Shown here in pieces: positions 33,889 to 45,600 of a stretch of 64,000 nt of DNA (position 1 is its first letter; every line of letters starts with the position of its first letter). This stretch comes from Diaporthe sp. PMI_573 (Eukaryota; Ascomycota; Sordariomycetes; Diaporthales; Diaporthaceae). The stretch is taken from NCBI GenBank assembly GCA_021399435.1, contig JAJTUP010000049.1, positions 372,001 to 436,000 of the forward strand. Reading direction: 5' to 3'. Position numbers and translations under genes: made by a program. The notes beneath the pieces are model-generated. The model was not told where the DNA came from. It worked only from the letters and a program-made list of their open reading frames with translations, and did no database searches.

Positions 33889-34539
33889 GATGCCATCGCA
33901 GCATGTCATAATCTTTGGAGCAATGGGAGAACCAGGCCGGAGGAGCATTATAGTATCAAGTACTTGGGCGATGCTGGGACCTCAGTGGAATAGATACGGA
34001 CTACTCTTTCGTTTGTGATGGCATATTCAAGTTGGTTTCCGGCTCCCACAACATGGCCCTGTGCCTGGTGTTTGGGCTCGTGGTGGCGAAGGAAATCTAG
34101 TTCACATCAAGTGCCCATACGCAGTCGATGGAAACGAAGGACTTTGTACTTGGTTCGTTTCTGTGCTAAGCAGCCATGAACATTGATGCTTCCGTCCTGT
34201 GCGAAGAGGGAGCTTTGATTCTGTCCGTTGGCAGCTGCCGCCTCTCTTCCGAGTTTCGCAGCTGGGCAACGCTGACCGCACGATCTCGGCGTCAGGCAGT
34301 AGACGACAGTTCACGAGTTAACTTTCCAGGCAGGCACGAATGGGGATCTGCTCGTTCAACTACCTGATCGAATCGGCAGTCTCTGCAACTTCCTACTTTC
34401 CCTTCTTCCCCTTCCACACTGCAGCAGCAGCACCACCCTTCCACAACCCATCCACAACCCATCTGCACGCCGTGGTATACAGGACAACAAAACCAACAAT
34501 CCAACCAACCCAAGCAAGACAAACTTCAACGGCAACACA
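33889..34539. other. Intergenic region
   Basis: No gene supported. The last 150 nt are rich in CCAACC and CAACAA, typical of fungal 5' leaders, and belong to the following gene. Confidence 0.45.
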
Positions 34540-35099
34540 ATGGATAACTCGGTAGGCTCATCCACTAGAGAATCCCGTCGCACAACAACCAGCTGACTTT
34601 CGTTTGTCAACAGAACGTTCTAATAGGCGTCTTGACAGCAGAGTTCCACAGACTTATCACCCCCATTGAAGAGACGGTCAAGAAAGAGTGTGACAAGTCC
34701 GCGGAGCAGTCCAGCAGGATCGAGGCATACCTCGCCAAGACCAACGAACTGATCACGAAGCTCTTGAATGGTAACCAGTCCCTCGAGAAAATCATCAGCC
34801 TGCAGGAGGATGCTATCCAGCACTTGAAGGGCAAGACCGAGTCACAGGGGGTCACGATCAAACAGCTGCAGGGGATGATGGAGCTGCGTGAGAGGGTGGC
34901 CGAGCTGGTGAAAGAGCGCGTCGAGATGCATCGCATGGAGGAGCAGCCAGCGAGGGAGGATCTTGAGTGGCTCGTCCGCCTTCTTGAAGCAATCAAAGAC
35001 AAGCCCAAGCCCGAGGAGACTCAGGAGGCCGTCGACGAGGCGCGACAGGAGGACATGGAGGGTGACGCCTCTGCAGCCACGAGCAGGGAGGGAGCCTAG
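34540..35099 (+). CDS. Coiled-coil protein of unknown function
   Basis: Exon 1 is 12 nt (ATGGATAACTCG, 34540-34551). A 62-nt intron with GTAGGC donor, AGCTGAC branch and CAACAG acceptor leads to exon 2 at 34614-35099, giving 165 aa. Almost the whole product is predicted helical with heptad-like spacing: FHRLITPIEETVKKECDK, the segment LLNGNQSLEKIISLQEDAIQ, then MELRERVAELVKERVEMH. An acidic tail (EAVDEARQEDMEGD) follows. No membrane helix or catalytic motif is seen. It is probably a scaffold or oligomerising protein. The short first exon makes the start easy to miss. The ATG context AACACAATGG is good. Confidence 0.7.
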
Positions 35100-36400
35100 G
35101 ATCTTCGCAGGAGGGACACCGACAGGCCCCGAGCACCCGAGATCGATCACTACCAGCAGTCATTTTGAAGCCCGTCTCCACCGAACATCATCTTCTAGGC
35201 ACGACATCATCAGCGCCAAAGAACGGCAACTGGGTTCGAACAGGGCTATTATTAGGAAGCCTGGGACGTCAGGCAATTTTGATCACACGATGGCACAAAC
35301 ATGAATAGCACATTCACTCTCTTTCATAGCCGCGCTCCAGCTCCGACTGAGACCTCAAGACATTAGAAGAGTTGCTCATAGCTCTGTCATGAAATGATGC
35401 GGTGACCACATCTTCCTCCCTGGCGAGCCCGAAAGAGTGCCATGGTCCTCGTCTGCTGCCGACGTTTGCCAATTGAGGGAGGCTGTTCTGTCCAATCTAC
35501 AGCTGCATCGTTGCAATTACGCTCCGTGGCTGTGGCCGGCCATGGACAATTACAGTCTACCGCAACCCTCCAGACGTTGGTGTTGTGGCTTGGCTGTGTA
35601 GAGATATCGAGCGTCTTCGGTGGTGACTCTGCTGTTGCATGCAGACAGGGAAAGACGTTACGTGCGGCTGCAGATGCAGTGTGGGGAAGAATAATCTACA
35701 CTAGAAATAAGCACTTTGCAGACTACAGACCACCTATGCTGGAGTAAATGTCTCGCAATTGCGTCATCAGCCTCCCCCAAACAGCTGCAAACTGTTAGAT
35801 CCCTCCAGGGCGGTCGAGGCGGTCGAAGCGGTGCCTGGTGACCAGTGCTAGCGGCTGGCCGGCCTGGCTTGGACTGGCTGCGCAACTGACCCAGACTGTG
35901 CCCCACCTGCTTTGCTGCTGGCGAGAAAGTGTGGAGGTGGGGAGGTGGGAGGTGCAGCAGTGACCTGGCGCCAGCAAGGAAAAAGCCTGTACATGGGCGT
36001 CACTCCATCTCACCTCGTCTGTGCGTCTCCGTCTTCTCAAATCCCAACGCTTCTCTTTTCTCGTCGCTCACCTCTCAAATTACACTCACCCACCACCTGC
36101 TTGCACCACACCTTCCACCGTCGCACGTCGCACCGTCTCAGGAACAAACGAGCAACACAACAACCAACAACAATCGCCTACGATGTGAGAGCAACGAGAA
36201 CCTCACACGAAATGGTATAACTTGTTGCAGGAGTAGAGGTCTCACTTTTTTCGGCTCTAGCGTTTCGCTTATTTTTTTTCCCATACTCGCTGTCGCTGTC
36301 GCTCCCACTGCAGTTATTATTAGCCCCAGACACAATCTCACTCACCTCACTGCTCGTTGACATCATAACTCATTCCAATACCCCCCCCCTTCCACCCGCC
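35100..36400. other. Intergenic region and long 5' leader of the amino-acid transporter
   Basis: About 1.3 kb. From about 36000 the plus strand is strongly pyrimidine- and CAACAA-rich and ends in a C-run just before the ATG at 36401, as in long fungal 5' leaders. No other gene is supported. Confidence 0.5.
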
Positions 36401-38281
36401 ATGTCTTCCTACAGAGACATCCCAGAGGAGGTCCTCAACCGCCTCAACAGTGTCTCAGGCTCCTTCAATCCCAGGGACGAGGGCCAGGAGCGAGTGGCCG
36501 CCGTCGTGGCAGAACACCTGCCCGACGGCTACACCGCCGCATTCGACGGCTTCGACGGCACAGGCCCGGCCGCCCATGACTCCTCAAACCCCGGCCCGCC
36601 CGGCCCAGCCTCCTCCGTCCCGGAAGACGCCGTTGACGATGCCGACCATCACGCCGAGTCCTCGCTCCTGCTCCAGGGCGGTGATATCCACCGTGATCTG
36701 TTCAAGATCCCCGCCCAGCCGCCCGGACTCCAGCGCGCCATGACCTTCTCCCACCCCGTGCGGAACGACACCCCGGTCAACGAGCTGACCGCAGGCGACA
36801 TCAACCAGATCCAGGGCTTCCGCAGGCACCATGTCCTGCAGAAGCAGAGGACCCAGCGGCCCCGCGGCTTCCAGGGCGGCACCAGCATGCCCATCACCCG
36901 CAGCTTCGTCGAGTTCCTCGACCTCTACGGTGCCTTTGCAGGTGAGGACCTCGCCGATTCGGACGACGAGGGCGTCACCGATGAGGAGGCCACCCCCTCA
37001 GAGCAGGCCATCGAGGAGCAGGAGGCCGCCAACGAGTCCAGCCCGCTCATCCGCCGCCGCCCGAATCACATACGGCGCAAGTCGTCTCGTGTGCTGAGGC
37101 GGCAGGGCGACGCGGGCACCACAAAGACCTTCCTGACCCTCCTCAAGGCTTTTGTCGGCACGGGCATCATGTTCCTGCCCAAGGCCTTCTACAACGGCGG
37201 CATCCTCTTCTCCTCCGTCTGCCTCATCTCCGTCGCCGTCATCTCCATGTGGGCCTTCCACCTCCTGCTCAAGTGCAGGAAATCCTGCGGTGGCTCCTAC
37301 GGTGAGATCGGCGAGGTCATCGCCGGCCCCTGGATGCGCAACGTCATCCTGACCAGCATCGCCCTGTCGCAGCTGGGCTTCGTCTGCACCGGCCTCGTGT
37401 TCGTCGCCGACAACTGGTTCAGCTTCCTGGCCGCCGTCACAAACGGCGCGAACCCCCTCGGCATCAAGGCCCTCATCGCCCTGCAGGCCCTGCTGCTGAT
37501 CCCCCTGAGCTTCATCCGCAACATCTCCAAGCTGGGCGCCGCCGCCACCCTCGCCGACGTCTTCATCATGGTCGGGCTCTGCTACATCTGGCAGTACGAC
37601 ATCTCCCACCTCATCTCCGACGGCATGAGCCCCACCGTCGAGCTCTTCAACCCCCGCGCCTACACCCTCACCATCGGCGCCTCCATCTTCACCTTCGAGG
37701 GCATCGGCCTCATCATCCCCATCCACGCCTCCATGCGCCACCCGGAGAAGTTCGAGTACCTCCTGGGCCTGGTCATGCTCATCATCACCTGCATCTTCAC
37801 CTCGGTCGGCGCCCTGTGCTACGCCACCTTTGGCGACCGCACCCAGATCGAGGTCATCAACAACTTCCCCCAGGACTCCCGCCTCGTCAACGCCGTCCAG
37901 TTCCTCTACGCCCTCGCCGTCCTCATCGGCAACCCCGTCCAGCTCTTCCCCGCCATGCGTATCCTCGAGAGCCGCCTGTTTGGCCACCGCAGCGGCAAGA
38001 AGGACCTGCTGACCAAGTGGAAGAAGAACGCCTTCCGCACCGCCCTCGTCGTCGTCTGCTGCGCCATCAGCATCGGCGGTAGCACCAACCTCGACCGATT
38101 TGTTGCTCTTATCGGTAGTGTCGCCTGCGTCCCGCTTGTCTATGTCTACCCGGCCTTCCTGCATTACAAGGCTGTCGCCTCTACGACGGGGGAGAAGGTA
38201 GGCGATGTGGTTCTGATGGTGCTGGGGATCGTGGGCATGTTTTACACGACGGCAATTACTATTGCGAGTAGTTTTACGTGA
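36401..38281 (+). CDS. Vacuolar-type amino-acid transporter (AVT3/AVT4-like)
   Basis: Single exon, 626 aa. The first 240 residues are hydrophilic, acidic and probably cytosolic (GEDLADSDDEGVTDEEAT). The transporter domain opens with TTKTFLTLLKAFVGTGIMFLPKAF, the classic start of the amino acid/auxin permease (AAAP) family, and has about 11 membrane helices to the C-terminus (for example FTFEGIGLIIPIHASMRHPE and LYALAVLIGNPVQLFPAMRI). Yeast AVT3 and AVT4 export neutral and basic amino acids from the vacuole, and a long soluble N-terminus is normal in that group. Codon use is strongly GC-biased. The antisense strand also has a long open frame (36998-38284), which is a by-product of that bias. 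Substrate is not readable from sequence. Confidence 0.92.
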   Translation: MSSYRDIPEEVLNRLNSVSGSFNPRDEGQERVAAVVAEHLPDGYTAAFDGFDGTGPAAHDSSNPGPPGPASSVPEDAVDDADHHAESSLLLQGGDIHRDLFKIPAQPPGLQRAMTFSHPVRNDTPVNELTAGDINQIQGFRRHHVLQKQRTQRPRGFQGGTSMPITRSFVEFLDLYGAFAGEDLADSDDEGVTDEEATPSEQAIEEQEAANESSPLIRRRPNHIRRKSSRVLRRQGDAGTTKTFLTLLKAFVGTGIMFLPKAFYNGGILFSSVCLISVAVISMWAFHLLLKCRKSCGGSYGEIGEVIAGPWMRNVILTSIALSQLGFVCTGLVFVADNWFSFLAAVTNGANPLGIKALIALQALLLIPLSFIRNISKLGAAATLADVFIMVGLCYIWQYDISHLISDGMSPTVELFNPRAYTLTIGASIFTFEGIGLIIPIHASMRHPEKFEYLLGLVMLIITCIFTSVGALCYATFGDRTQIEVINNFPQDSRLVNAVQFLYALAVLIGNPVQLFPAMRILESRLFGHRSGKKDLLTKWKKNAFRTALVVVCCAISIGGSTNLDRFVALIGSVACVPLVYVYPAFLHYKAVASTTGEKVGDVVLMVLGIVGMFYTTAITIASSFT

Positions 38282-38732
38282 CATTTTGCGACATGAAAAC
38301 GAAGGGGAATATTATAAAATAGGGGAGATGCTGGGGAGAGACAACCTAGCGAATCCGTGGTTTTGCATGATCAGGAGCATCTGAATGACATATGACGGTG
38401 AGAAGACCTCGAAGAACACGAATCGAGTCGGCGCTTTGGCGTGGGAAGAGAGAGGTGTGCATGGGAGATAAAATGGGGAATCCGGCGAGCGCGCGAGGGA
38501 TAAAGGCGAAGAAAGAGGTGTCACGCGCAGATGGGCGACACAGCAGCAGCATATCATCGGTTTGGACATTGAGCATGTGTGTATGATTTGCTAGCATTGT
38601 CTTGGCTATTTTTTTTTTTTTTTGTTTGGAGATAGCGCTTGTAAACGGGTTTTGTGCATAGTGTTTGGGCAGGTAGGTAGGCAGTTGGTCGTCTATTTCA
38701 ACAATATACCTGAGATCCCAGCTCACTCGCCC

Positions 38733-38771
<39 letters not shown>

Positions 38772-38892
38772 CTTCATTGTGAAGACTTGTGTCAGCTATA
38801 CCAGAAGACAGTCGAGGCGCATGAGACATGACTGGAACACAACGACCCGTCCATGTCACACCCACTGTCCGGGGGCCAAGGAAGGACAAGAG
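38282..38892. other. Convergent 3' region with long poly-T tract
   Basis: 3' flanks of the transporter (plus) and the 2OG oxygenase (minus). It contains a T-run of about 13 at 38610 and one of 38 at 38734-38771. Confidence 0.6.
38734..38771. repeat. Homopolymer of 38 T
   Basis: Uninterrupted. On the minus strand it is a poly-A tract about 120 nt beyond the stop codon of the 2OG oxygenase gene. Likely length-variable. Confidence 0.85.
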
Positions 38893-40560
38893 CTAGTCCC
38901 TCCCCGGGTCAACATCATACTCCACGTCCGTCCGGATAACATACTTGGCAGTCGGCTTCTCCTCGCGCCGCACCCCCGTCCCCTCGTGGAGCAGGCTGCC
39001 CTCTGTCTCGCCGTGCGGGAACATGGCCACGCTGCCCTGGATCGGCCTCACGGGGTACGCGTTGAGGGTTCCCTCGCGGGACGAGGGGAGGAAGAAGGTC
39101 GTCTCTCCCGCCGAGAACTCGTCGTTGAGGTATACCAGGAAGGTGAAGAGGGATGACTGTTTTGCGTCGGATGGGCTGGCATCGTACTGGTATGTGTCGT
39201 CTGGGAGGATGCCTGAGGGGGGCCAGGCGCCGTCTAGGTGGGGGTTGTCAGTGTGCTCAATGAATGAAGGAGGAGGAAGAGACAAAAGAGGGTCTTGAGT
39301 CATGGTAACATACCAATGTGCGCCCGGTACTCCGCACCCGGGACATAGCGATAAACCCGGAATCGCCGGTTCACCCCCCGGACCTTCCGGCCCCCGACCC
39401 GCGCGGGGACGAAGGGCTCCACCCGCGCCCAGAGGACCCTACAAAACTCCTCATCAGCGACCCAGTAGAAATTGTGCGCCAGCACGCTGTTCTCTACAGC
39501 ACCAGGATTATCCGCGCCTGGCCGCAGCGGCGCGTCGGGCGCAAACCCTACGCCTTCGGCGGCGCCTACTATCCGCCCGCACTCGTCGGGCGTGAGAACG
39601 TCGCGCAGGAGGTGCAGGTCTGGCACGGTCGGGTGCGAGTGGTGGGTTGTCCTGGGGGCATCGGGGGATGAGGGGGGAGCTAAGGCGATGGCCCCGTCTC
39701 GTGATGCGTATACTGTGGCTGGGTGCTTGTTGGGAGGGTTTCTCTCCGGGCCTGGGACGCTCTGGATCACGCGGAATTGTGAATTCAGTCCCGCCGGCAT
39801 GGAGGCCGCTAGTGTGCCGTCCAACACGGATTCGTAGACCATCCTGCGCGGGCGCTTGGCGTCGCGGAGGTCCCACGCAGGCCGGACGGATAGCGTGCCG
39901 GGCTGGGACGAATTTTCCAATGCCGACTTGTCGTCAGCTGCAGGCGACGGCGAGTGGTCCACCGGCCCCGTGACCCGCAGGATGGCGTCCAGCACTTTCA
40001 GGGTCTCGGCCTGCGCCTCGGTGCGCTTCCCCTTGCCCTCGCGCTGCTCCGCCAGCCCGCTGATGACGTCCAGGTCGCGCACCCACCGGCACAGGGCGCC
40101 TAGCTTGGGCGCCTGCTGCCGGATGCGCATCTCGGACAGGAGGACGCGCGCCTCTGTGTGCCCGCCGTCTGCTAGGGCGCCGCTTATGCGGGATGTGAGG
40201 TTTGCGTCGGCTGGGGGTGTGTGTTAGCCTTGGCTGGGGCACTGCTGAGTGGGTGATGTCTTAAAACGAACCTGCAGCATTGAACCCAGTCGTACACGCC
40301 TTGCGGAACTCAAACACGGCCGTCCTCAGGTCCTTGCACGCCTTGGACTTGATCAGACCGGGGTTCTCCACCAGCGCCCTCAGCGTGTCGACCGTGATCT
40401 CGAGGTCCTCCTCGGGCACGACCGTGCTGAGGAACTTGGGCTCGAACGCAGTCCCGACTGTTGGCAGGACTGGCGGCTGCTGCTCCGTCTTGGCCTTCTT
40501 CGCCGCGCCGGGCTGCAGCTGCTGGCCCTGCTGCTTGCGCTTCTGCTTGGACTTGGACAT
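38893..40560 (-). CDS. 2-oxoglutarate/Fe(II)-dependent dioxygenase (prolyl 4-hydroxylase-like)
   Basis: Three exons (40560-40272, 40210-39314, 39233-38893) give 508 aa. The start has a lysine/glutamine-rich segment (MSKSKQKRKQQGQQ) resembling a nuclear localisation signal. The C-terminal catalytic fold has the first two iron ligands His394-x-Asp396, a codon pair split by the second intron, then the distal His478 in SLLHEGTGV and a basic residue (Lys492 or Arg496) placed to bind 2-oxoglutarate. RFRVYRYVPGAEYRAHID and FLVYLNDEFSAGETTFFLP are typical of the prolyl-4-hydroxylase-like branch. Reaction: substrate hydroxylation with O2 and 2-oxoglutarate, releasing succinate and CO2. The substrate is unknown; the basic N-terminus hints at a nuclear protein target. 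The N-terminal 300 residues have no clear domain. Confidence 0.88.
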
Positions 40561-41097
40561 GGTTTCGGCGGCGTCTGAGACTGTCTGCTTCGGTCAGTTA
40601 AGACGAAGTAGACTGGTGTATATAGGAGTTGAGGGTGGTTGGGTGAGGTTGATTGGCTCGTGGTGGGTTTGGCTTGTGAATGTTAGATGAGGCGAATTTG
40701 GCAGTGGAACTATGTGTCACGTGATGCGGGTGGTCAGATCCCTTCTCGGTGGCGAAAACGGCGATGGAGGGGGAAGGCATAAACAGCATTCAGCGGGTAC
40801 CTGAACTCAATCATTGGATGAGAACTCAGAATTTATTGGATGATCATGGATGGCAGAAATGAATATTGTTGGCCGGTGCTGGTACTTGGTGGTCAACATG
40901 TAATTCGACTCTTGCAACAGCCCGAGATATCTCGCCTGAACGATATGCAAATGGGTTGATATTATCGTCGCCAGTGAGGCAGTATGTACTTGTAAATTCT
41001 AGACCATCTGCTAAAACAGCTCTAGCCCAACGCCATCTATAACCTCGCTCTAGTGCCCTCTTATACACAAGTCTTGTCTCGTATAACCCAACCCCTT
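40561..41097. other. Intergenic region
   Basis: Promoter of the 2OG oxygenase and 3' flank of the hydrolase. No other feature is seen. Confidence 0.5.
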
Positions 41098-42642
41098 CTA
41101 CACTTCTACGCCCTCAGGCACCGACTCATCTGTAACATGACCATTTGTATCTACATCCTCCGCCCCCAACCATTTCGACATCACCCGCACCGCCTCCCCG
41201 TACTCAACCCCAAGGTTCTCGGGCGGGTTGAACGGCAGCGGCTTGTCCCAGGCGTGCTTCGCCTCCGGGACCACGCGGTAACCAACCTCCTTGCCCCTGG
41301 TCTTTAACCTCTCGGCGAAAACCTTGCCCTCTGCCAGCAGCATGTCGTACTCACACAGGCACAGCTGCACGGGGGGCAGCTTGTCGACCAGGTGGTCTGG
41401 CATCAGGCCCGGCGAGAGCAGCGGGTTGTCCAGGTTGGCCTTGAGCTCGTCGGGAGGGTAGATGTAGGCCGCGTCGAAGATGTCCGTCAGGGACCGTGGC
41501 AGGGTCATCTCGGGCTTGGAGCAGGTTAGGCGCTTTCGCGGCCGCGACATTGTCCAGTCCAGAAGCGGGTAGAAGAGCATCAGGCCCACCGGCTGTGGGG
41601 TCTCTGCTGCAGCCGCCTTTGGTATCTTGGAGCCGCTCTCCCCTGTCGACAGATTCAATCTCGACATCGAGTCGGTCAGGGCGGGCTCGATCTTGTAGCC
41701 GAACTTGGCGTGGTCTTGCAGCAGTGTCCAGCTCGCCAAGGCCAGTGTCCCTCCGGCGGAGAAGCCGGTGAGGATGATCTTGTTGGGGTCTATCCAGAAC
41801 TCGTCCGCCCTCCGCCATATTTGTAATATTGCGTCCGCGCAGTCCTCGACCGGCGTGGGGAAGGGATACGTAGGCGCCAGCCGATACTCGACCGAGAACA
41901 CCACGGCGCCCAGGGCCTGCATGACTGCCATGGCCCACCTCCCGTCGTCTGTGGCCTGTCCCAGCACGAAGCCCCCGCCGTGGAAGTTGATGATGGCCGG
42001 GCGCCGGGATGTCGGGTCGGGCTGCGGGTTCAGCGTCGAGGGGATCTTGTCCATCGGGTTGTCGACGGGCCCCGAGGGGGTGGTCGGCAGGGATAGGGAG
42101 CTTTTCGACCTCATCGAATGGGACGACTTGAAGGATATTCGGGACGACAGCCGCGACAGGGAAGGTCTGAGAGAAGACCCGCCCTTGTCACCCTTCTCAT
42201 CCACACTCCCGCGCACCGAGCTTTTGGACGAGAAGCGGGACAGCGGGGGCTTCAGAGAATCGCCAGACTCGTCCCCGCTCTCCTTGCTCCTCTTCTTCTT
42301 GAGAGACCTCATACTGCCCCTGGAGCTCTTTCTCGACAAGGGACGGTCTGGCGTCCAGACCTCAGCCTTGATCTTCTCCTTGCCTTTGTATTTTGCGGAC
42401 AGGGTTGAGTCGAAGTAGATGGTCTTGTGGGGGGAGGGAACGGCAGGCGAGGTCATGTTGCCCATGCCGAAGGCGATGGACGCCCCGGTACGGTATGCAT
42501 ACGCTCGAGTGGCCAGGGACCATCGTGAGGACTGCTCGAGAGGATTGTGGTATACATCGGTGGAGGGTTCCTCGAGCGCGTCTTTGGCTTCTTGGGTGAC
42601 ATCTGGCTGCTCAGCCAAGGTGGCAGCGGCACCTTCGGACAT
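41098..42642 (-). CDS. HSL-type alpha/beta hydrolase; candidate ergosteryl-aspartate hydrolase
   Basis: Single exon, 514 aa. The oxyanion motif HGGG is at 221-224 and the nucleophile elbow GFSAGG holds Ser295. Asp433 (CEYDML) and His463 (AKHAWDK) complete the triad. This is the hormone-sensitive-lipase branch of esterases and lipases. The region about 100-190, inserted before the HGGG motif, is rich in Ser, Arg and Lys (SRKSSRGSMRSLKKKRSK) and looks like a phosphorylation-controlled disordered segment. It is transcribed away from the AspRS-DUF2156 gene across a 3 kb gap. In fungi the Erg-Asp produced by that enzyme is removed by a hydrolase called ErdH. Placement next to the synthase and the lipid-ester fold make this gene a candidate, but the link is inference from context and fold. 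Other lipase or sterol-esterase roles are equally possible. Confidence 0.85.
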   Translation of the reverse strand: MSEGAAATLAEQPDVTQEAKDALEEPSTDVYHNPLEQSSRWSLATRAYAYRTGASIAFGMGNMTSPAVPSPHKTIYFDSTLSAKYKGKEKIKAEVWTPDRPLSRKSSRGSMRSLKKKRSKESGDESGDSLKPPLSRFSSKSSVRGSVDEKGDKGGSSLRPSLSRLSSRISFKSSHSMRSKSSLSLPTTPSGPVDNPMDKIPSTLNPQPDPTSRRPAIINFHGGGFVLGQATDDGRWAMAVMQALGAVVFSVEYRLAPTYPFPTPVEDCADAILQIWRRADEFWIDPNKIILTGFSAGGTLALASWTLLQDHAKFGYKIEPALTDSMSRLNLSTGESGSKIPKAAAAETPQPVGLMLFYPLLDWTMSRPRKRLTCSKPEMTLPRSLTDIFDAAYIYPPDELKANLDNPLLSPGLMPDHLVDKLPPVQLCLCEYDMLLAEGKVFAERLKTRGKEVGYRVVPEAKHAWDKPLPFNPPENLGVEYGEAVRVMSKWLGAEDVDTNGHVTDESVPEGVEV

Positions 42643-45600
42643 GGTCTGATTTTCTTGGGAGTTTTTGCTTCTGGAGGGGTTCGATTTAGAATTCGATTTC
42701 TGGCTCGGTAGGGACTGCTGTTGCTGTCGACTTGCCGCAACTCTGGCAACGTGGTGGCTATTTCGCTTAGCAAGGGAAGGAGGAAGCCTGTTTTCTTTGA
42801 TGGAATGGGTACAAACAAGGGTACGTCATTTCGCGATAAGCCCTGCGGAGGTTTTGGTGTTGGACACTACCACCCACATCGTGTCTCGGGGGTATTTAAT
42901 TGTGCTATGGGTTGTACAGTTGTAAGTAACGTGGGTAGGCACCTGGGCAGTCAGAGAGGTGGGTATGACTGGGGCATCTCTGGGGTCATCTCCCCAGCAA
43001 GGCACAAGGAGATGAGTCCGAGTGTGAAACTGTGGCTTTCATCTGCACATCTGCCTCTGGGAATTGTCGATCAAGGTTGTTGGAGACGGTGAGGGGGTGG
43101 ATTTGATGGATGTAGGTACTGTGTTACAAAGCTGTTCCCACGGGCAGAACGGGCCACAACTCGCAATCACCACTCCGAAATCAAGCAGCATGTCGAGTGA
43201 CGGAGTGACAAAGTGACGTCAGGTTACCCCAGTCTCGGGATGCGCCGAGCACGGGCCACAGTGACGTTTTGTGGTGGATGCTTGACGGAAGGAAGATAAA
43301 AATTTGGGCAGAACGGGACGGAGACGAGACGGGTGGGGGAGCTTTTGTTCCGGTCCACAGGCTGCGACTGAGGCAAGAGGCAGGCGACGGAAAGATTGGT
43401 CATCAACAAGCCATGGCATTCTACCACAGATCGCCCTGCTGCCCCGTCAGGCCCGTCACCTGGGAGGGGGCCAGCTCCACTTTGATCTGGCTGTTTCCAT
43501 CTCACCAGTCCGAGCTCGTCATCCTACCTTATCTACAGTATGTGTGGATATTTGCCATCCCAGTGCATCCTCACCAGCAATCATCTGCGAGATCGAGCAA
43601 CGCCTCCATCTGATTCCCATCAAAGCTGCAACTAAGATCACCGGCAGGCATGCAGGCAGGCTGGCGAGAATTGCCACGATTGCCATGATTGCCATGAATG
43701 CCATGGCAAGAAGTTGCGGCCCGCCTTCAGATCTGGCTGAACTAAGGCAGGCCAAGATTGATGGACATGCTGGCTCAGCTGGCCGTCCTCCCATGTCTTG
43801 ACCATCAGCCACAAGATCAAGCTATTGGCGCCGCGAATCAGCGCCTTGGCAGGGCAGCACGTCCAACAACAAACCCTGGGCGGGACAAGACAAGCCACAC
43901 CAGCTCACCTCACGCCCTGTTCTCGAGTTTACGCTTTCTCTTGGGACTGGGGCGCCGTCGTGGACGGTGATGCGTGTCCACCAGGGATCAATCGTCTTGG
44001 ACGTCTTGTCGTGTCACTTGACAGCCCGAATGGACTCCAAATGGACAGCGAGTGGTGTAGTGCCGGGCTGGCCGCGGGTTGGGTTACCGTTGTTTCCGTC
44101 GCGTCTCCGAGCTGTCCGGCACCTCTCACTCGCCAGAGACGCCGAGCCAGCAGCTGGTGGCTCGCAGGACCAAGCTTTTCTTGATGTCCCTTGGCAATGG
44201 ACAAGAGGATGAGCCACGCAGCATGACTTGCCGTGTCCCGACCAAAATGACAGGCCTAATAAGTCGACAATTCAGATTTCCCCATACTAGATAAAAGAGG
44301 GCGTGCACCTGCACAACTTGGGATCTAGGGATGCAACATTTGAGATGACAAACCATGGCCCATCCATCTCGGACCTGATGGCTTTTTCGGGCAGATCAAT
44401 CAACGACATTTGAAATCAACAGCAGTCAGGCGACAAGTCGGACACAACATCGGACACAGCACCCAAACGCCACACCGGGCGGACAGACAAGGGCACCCGA
44501 GGACCATTTGCTCCGGATGTCCCGTTCCGTGGCCAACATTCCCAGTTTCTCGACCGAAGTTTGCGATTCGCTTTGGGTACTGTGTACTCGCCCATCTCGA
44601 TCCCTCCTGCAGCTGTCGTCTGTGATCTAAACCACGTCTGTGTCTGGGTGACTGGGGACCACCTGCTGAGAGTGGTAACAATCAGCCACTGGGAGCCACT
44701 TTGAAGGGCCTGGACCCGGCTATTCAGTCGTCTTTTTATCGCAGTTACTTCCGGGCTGCCTGGCTGCGTGTGTTTTGGGCAGGGGATGGGTCATCTCTTT
44801 CCCAGCCAGCCGATCAAATATTTGCAGTGAACAGTGACTGTATGCGGCTCGAGGTACGTACCTTGGCATATTGGGACGTCCCGGTAACGCATCGTGTCTT
44901 GTGGCACTTACACCACACCCACGTCATAAGGACCCACCCGTCCTTACTCTCCTTACTCACTCTACCCCGGCTCGAGCCCGGCACTCGCCAATCGTGTGCA
45001 GCCCGTCCAAGCGATCCAGCCAGTGCCAGCCCGGCGTGTGTTGTCTTCGGCCCCGGGCTGAACCCAATTTCGCGACGTCGATTTTTCTGGATCGGGCAGG
45101 GCAGGGTACCTTGCACTAAAGGGCAAATCCCGCCATCCCGCCCACCTCGCTACCTCGCACCATGCCGGTCACGCACGCTACGCACGGAGACAGGGAGGCG
45201 ACGGAGACGAGGGAGAAGGGGGACGGCACCACACACAGAGAATTCTGTGGAACGCCCGGAAACCAAGGAAAGGTTAGTGGTGTACATGTGCTGCAGCTCT
45301 TACGTCGTTTCCCCCGTCTATCCTTGCGCAGTACTGTGTAATGCGGCTGGCCCGGGTTGGACACAACAACAGAGCAGACGGAGACACTTCACCTTTATTA
45401 ACCTTCCATGGTCCGCCCTCCCTTATTTGCCTCCATCGTCATTCAGACGCACCTTTTATTTTATTATTTCTCTTCGCCCAAATATCCTTCCGAGACGTGA
45501 TACCCCCTCCCGCGAAAATACCTCCGCTGACCCATACTGCTGTTCCCTTCGTTAGATGTCCTGCTTCTGTGCGGACAACAACACCAAGGAAGAACAAGAC

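Noticed and set aside
36998..38284. 428-codon open frame antisense to the amino-acid transporter
   Set aside because: The sense strand has a full transporter domain. The antisense frame is Asp/Glu/Gly-rich, typical of the shadow of a GC-rich gene.
44701..45555. 284-codon plus frame upstream of ErdS
   Set aside because: It starts at TTG, has low-complexity content and no motif, and lies in the ErdS promoter/leader region.
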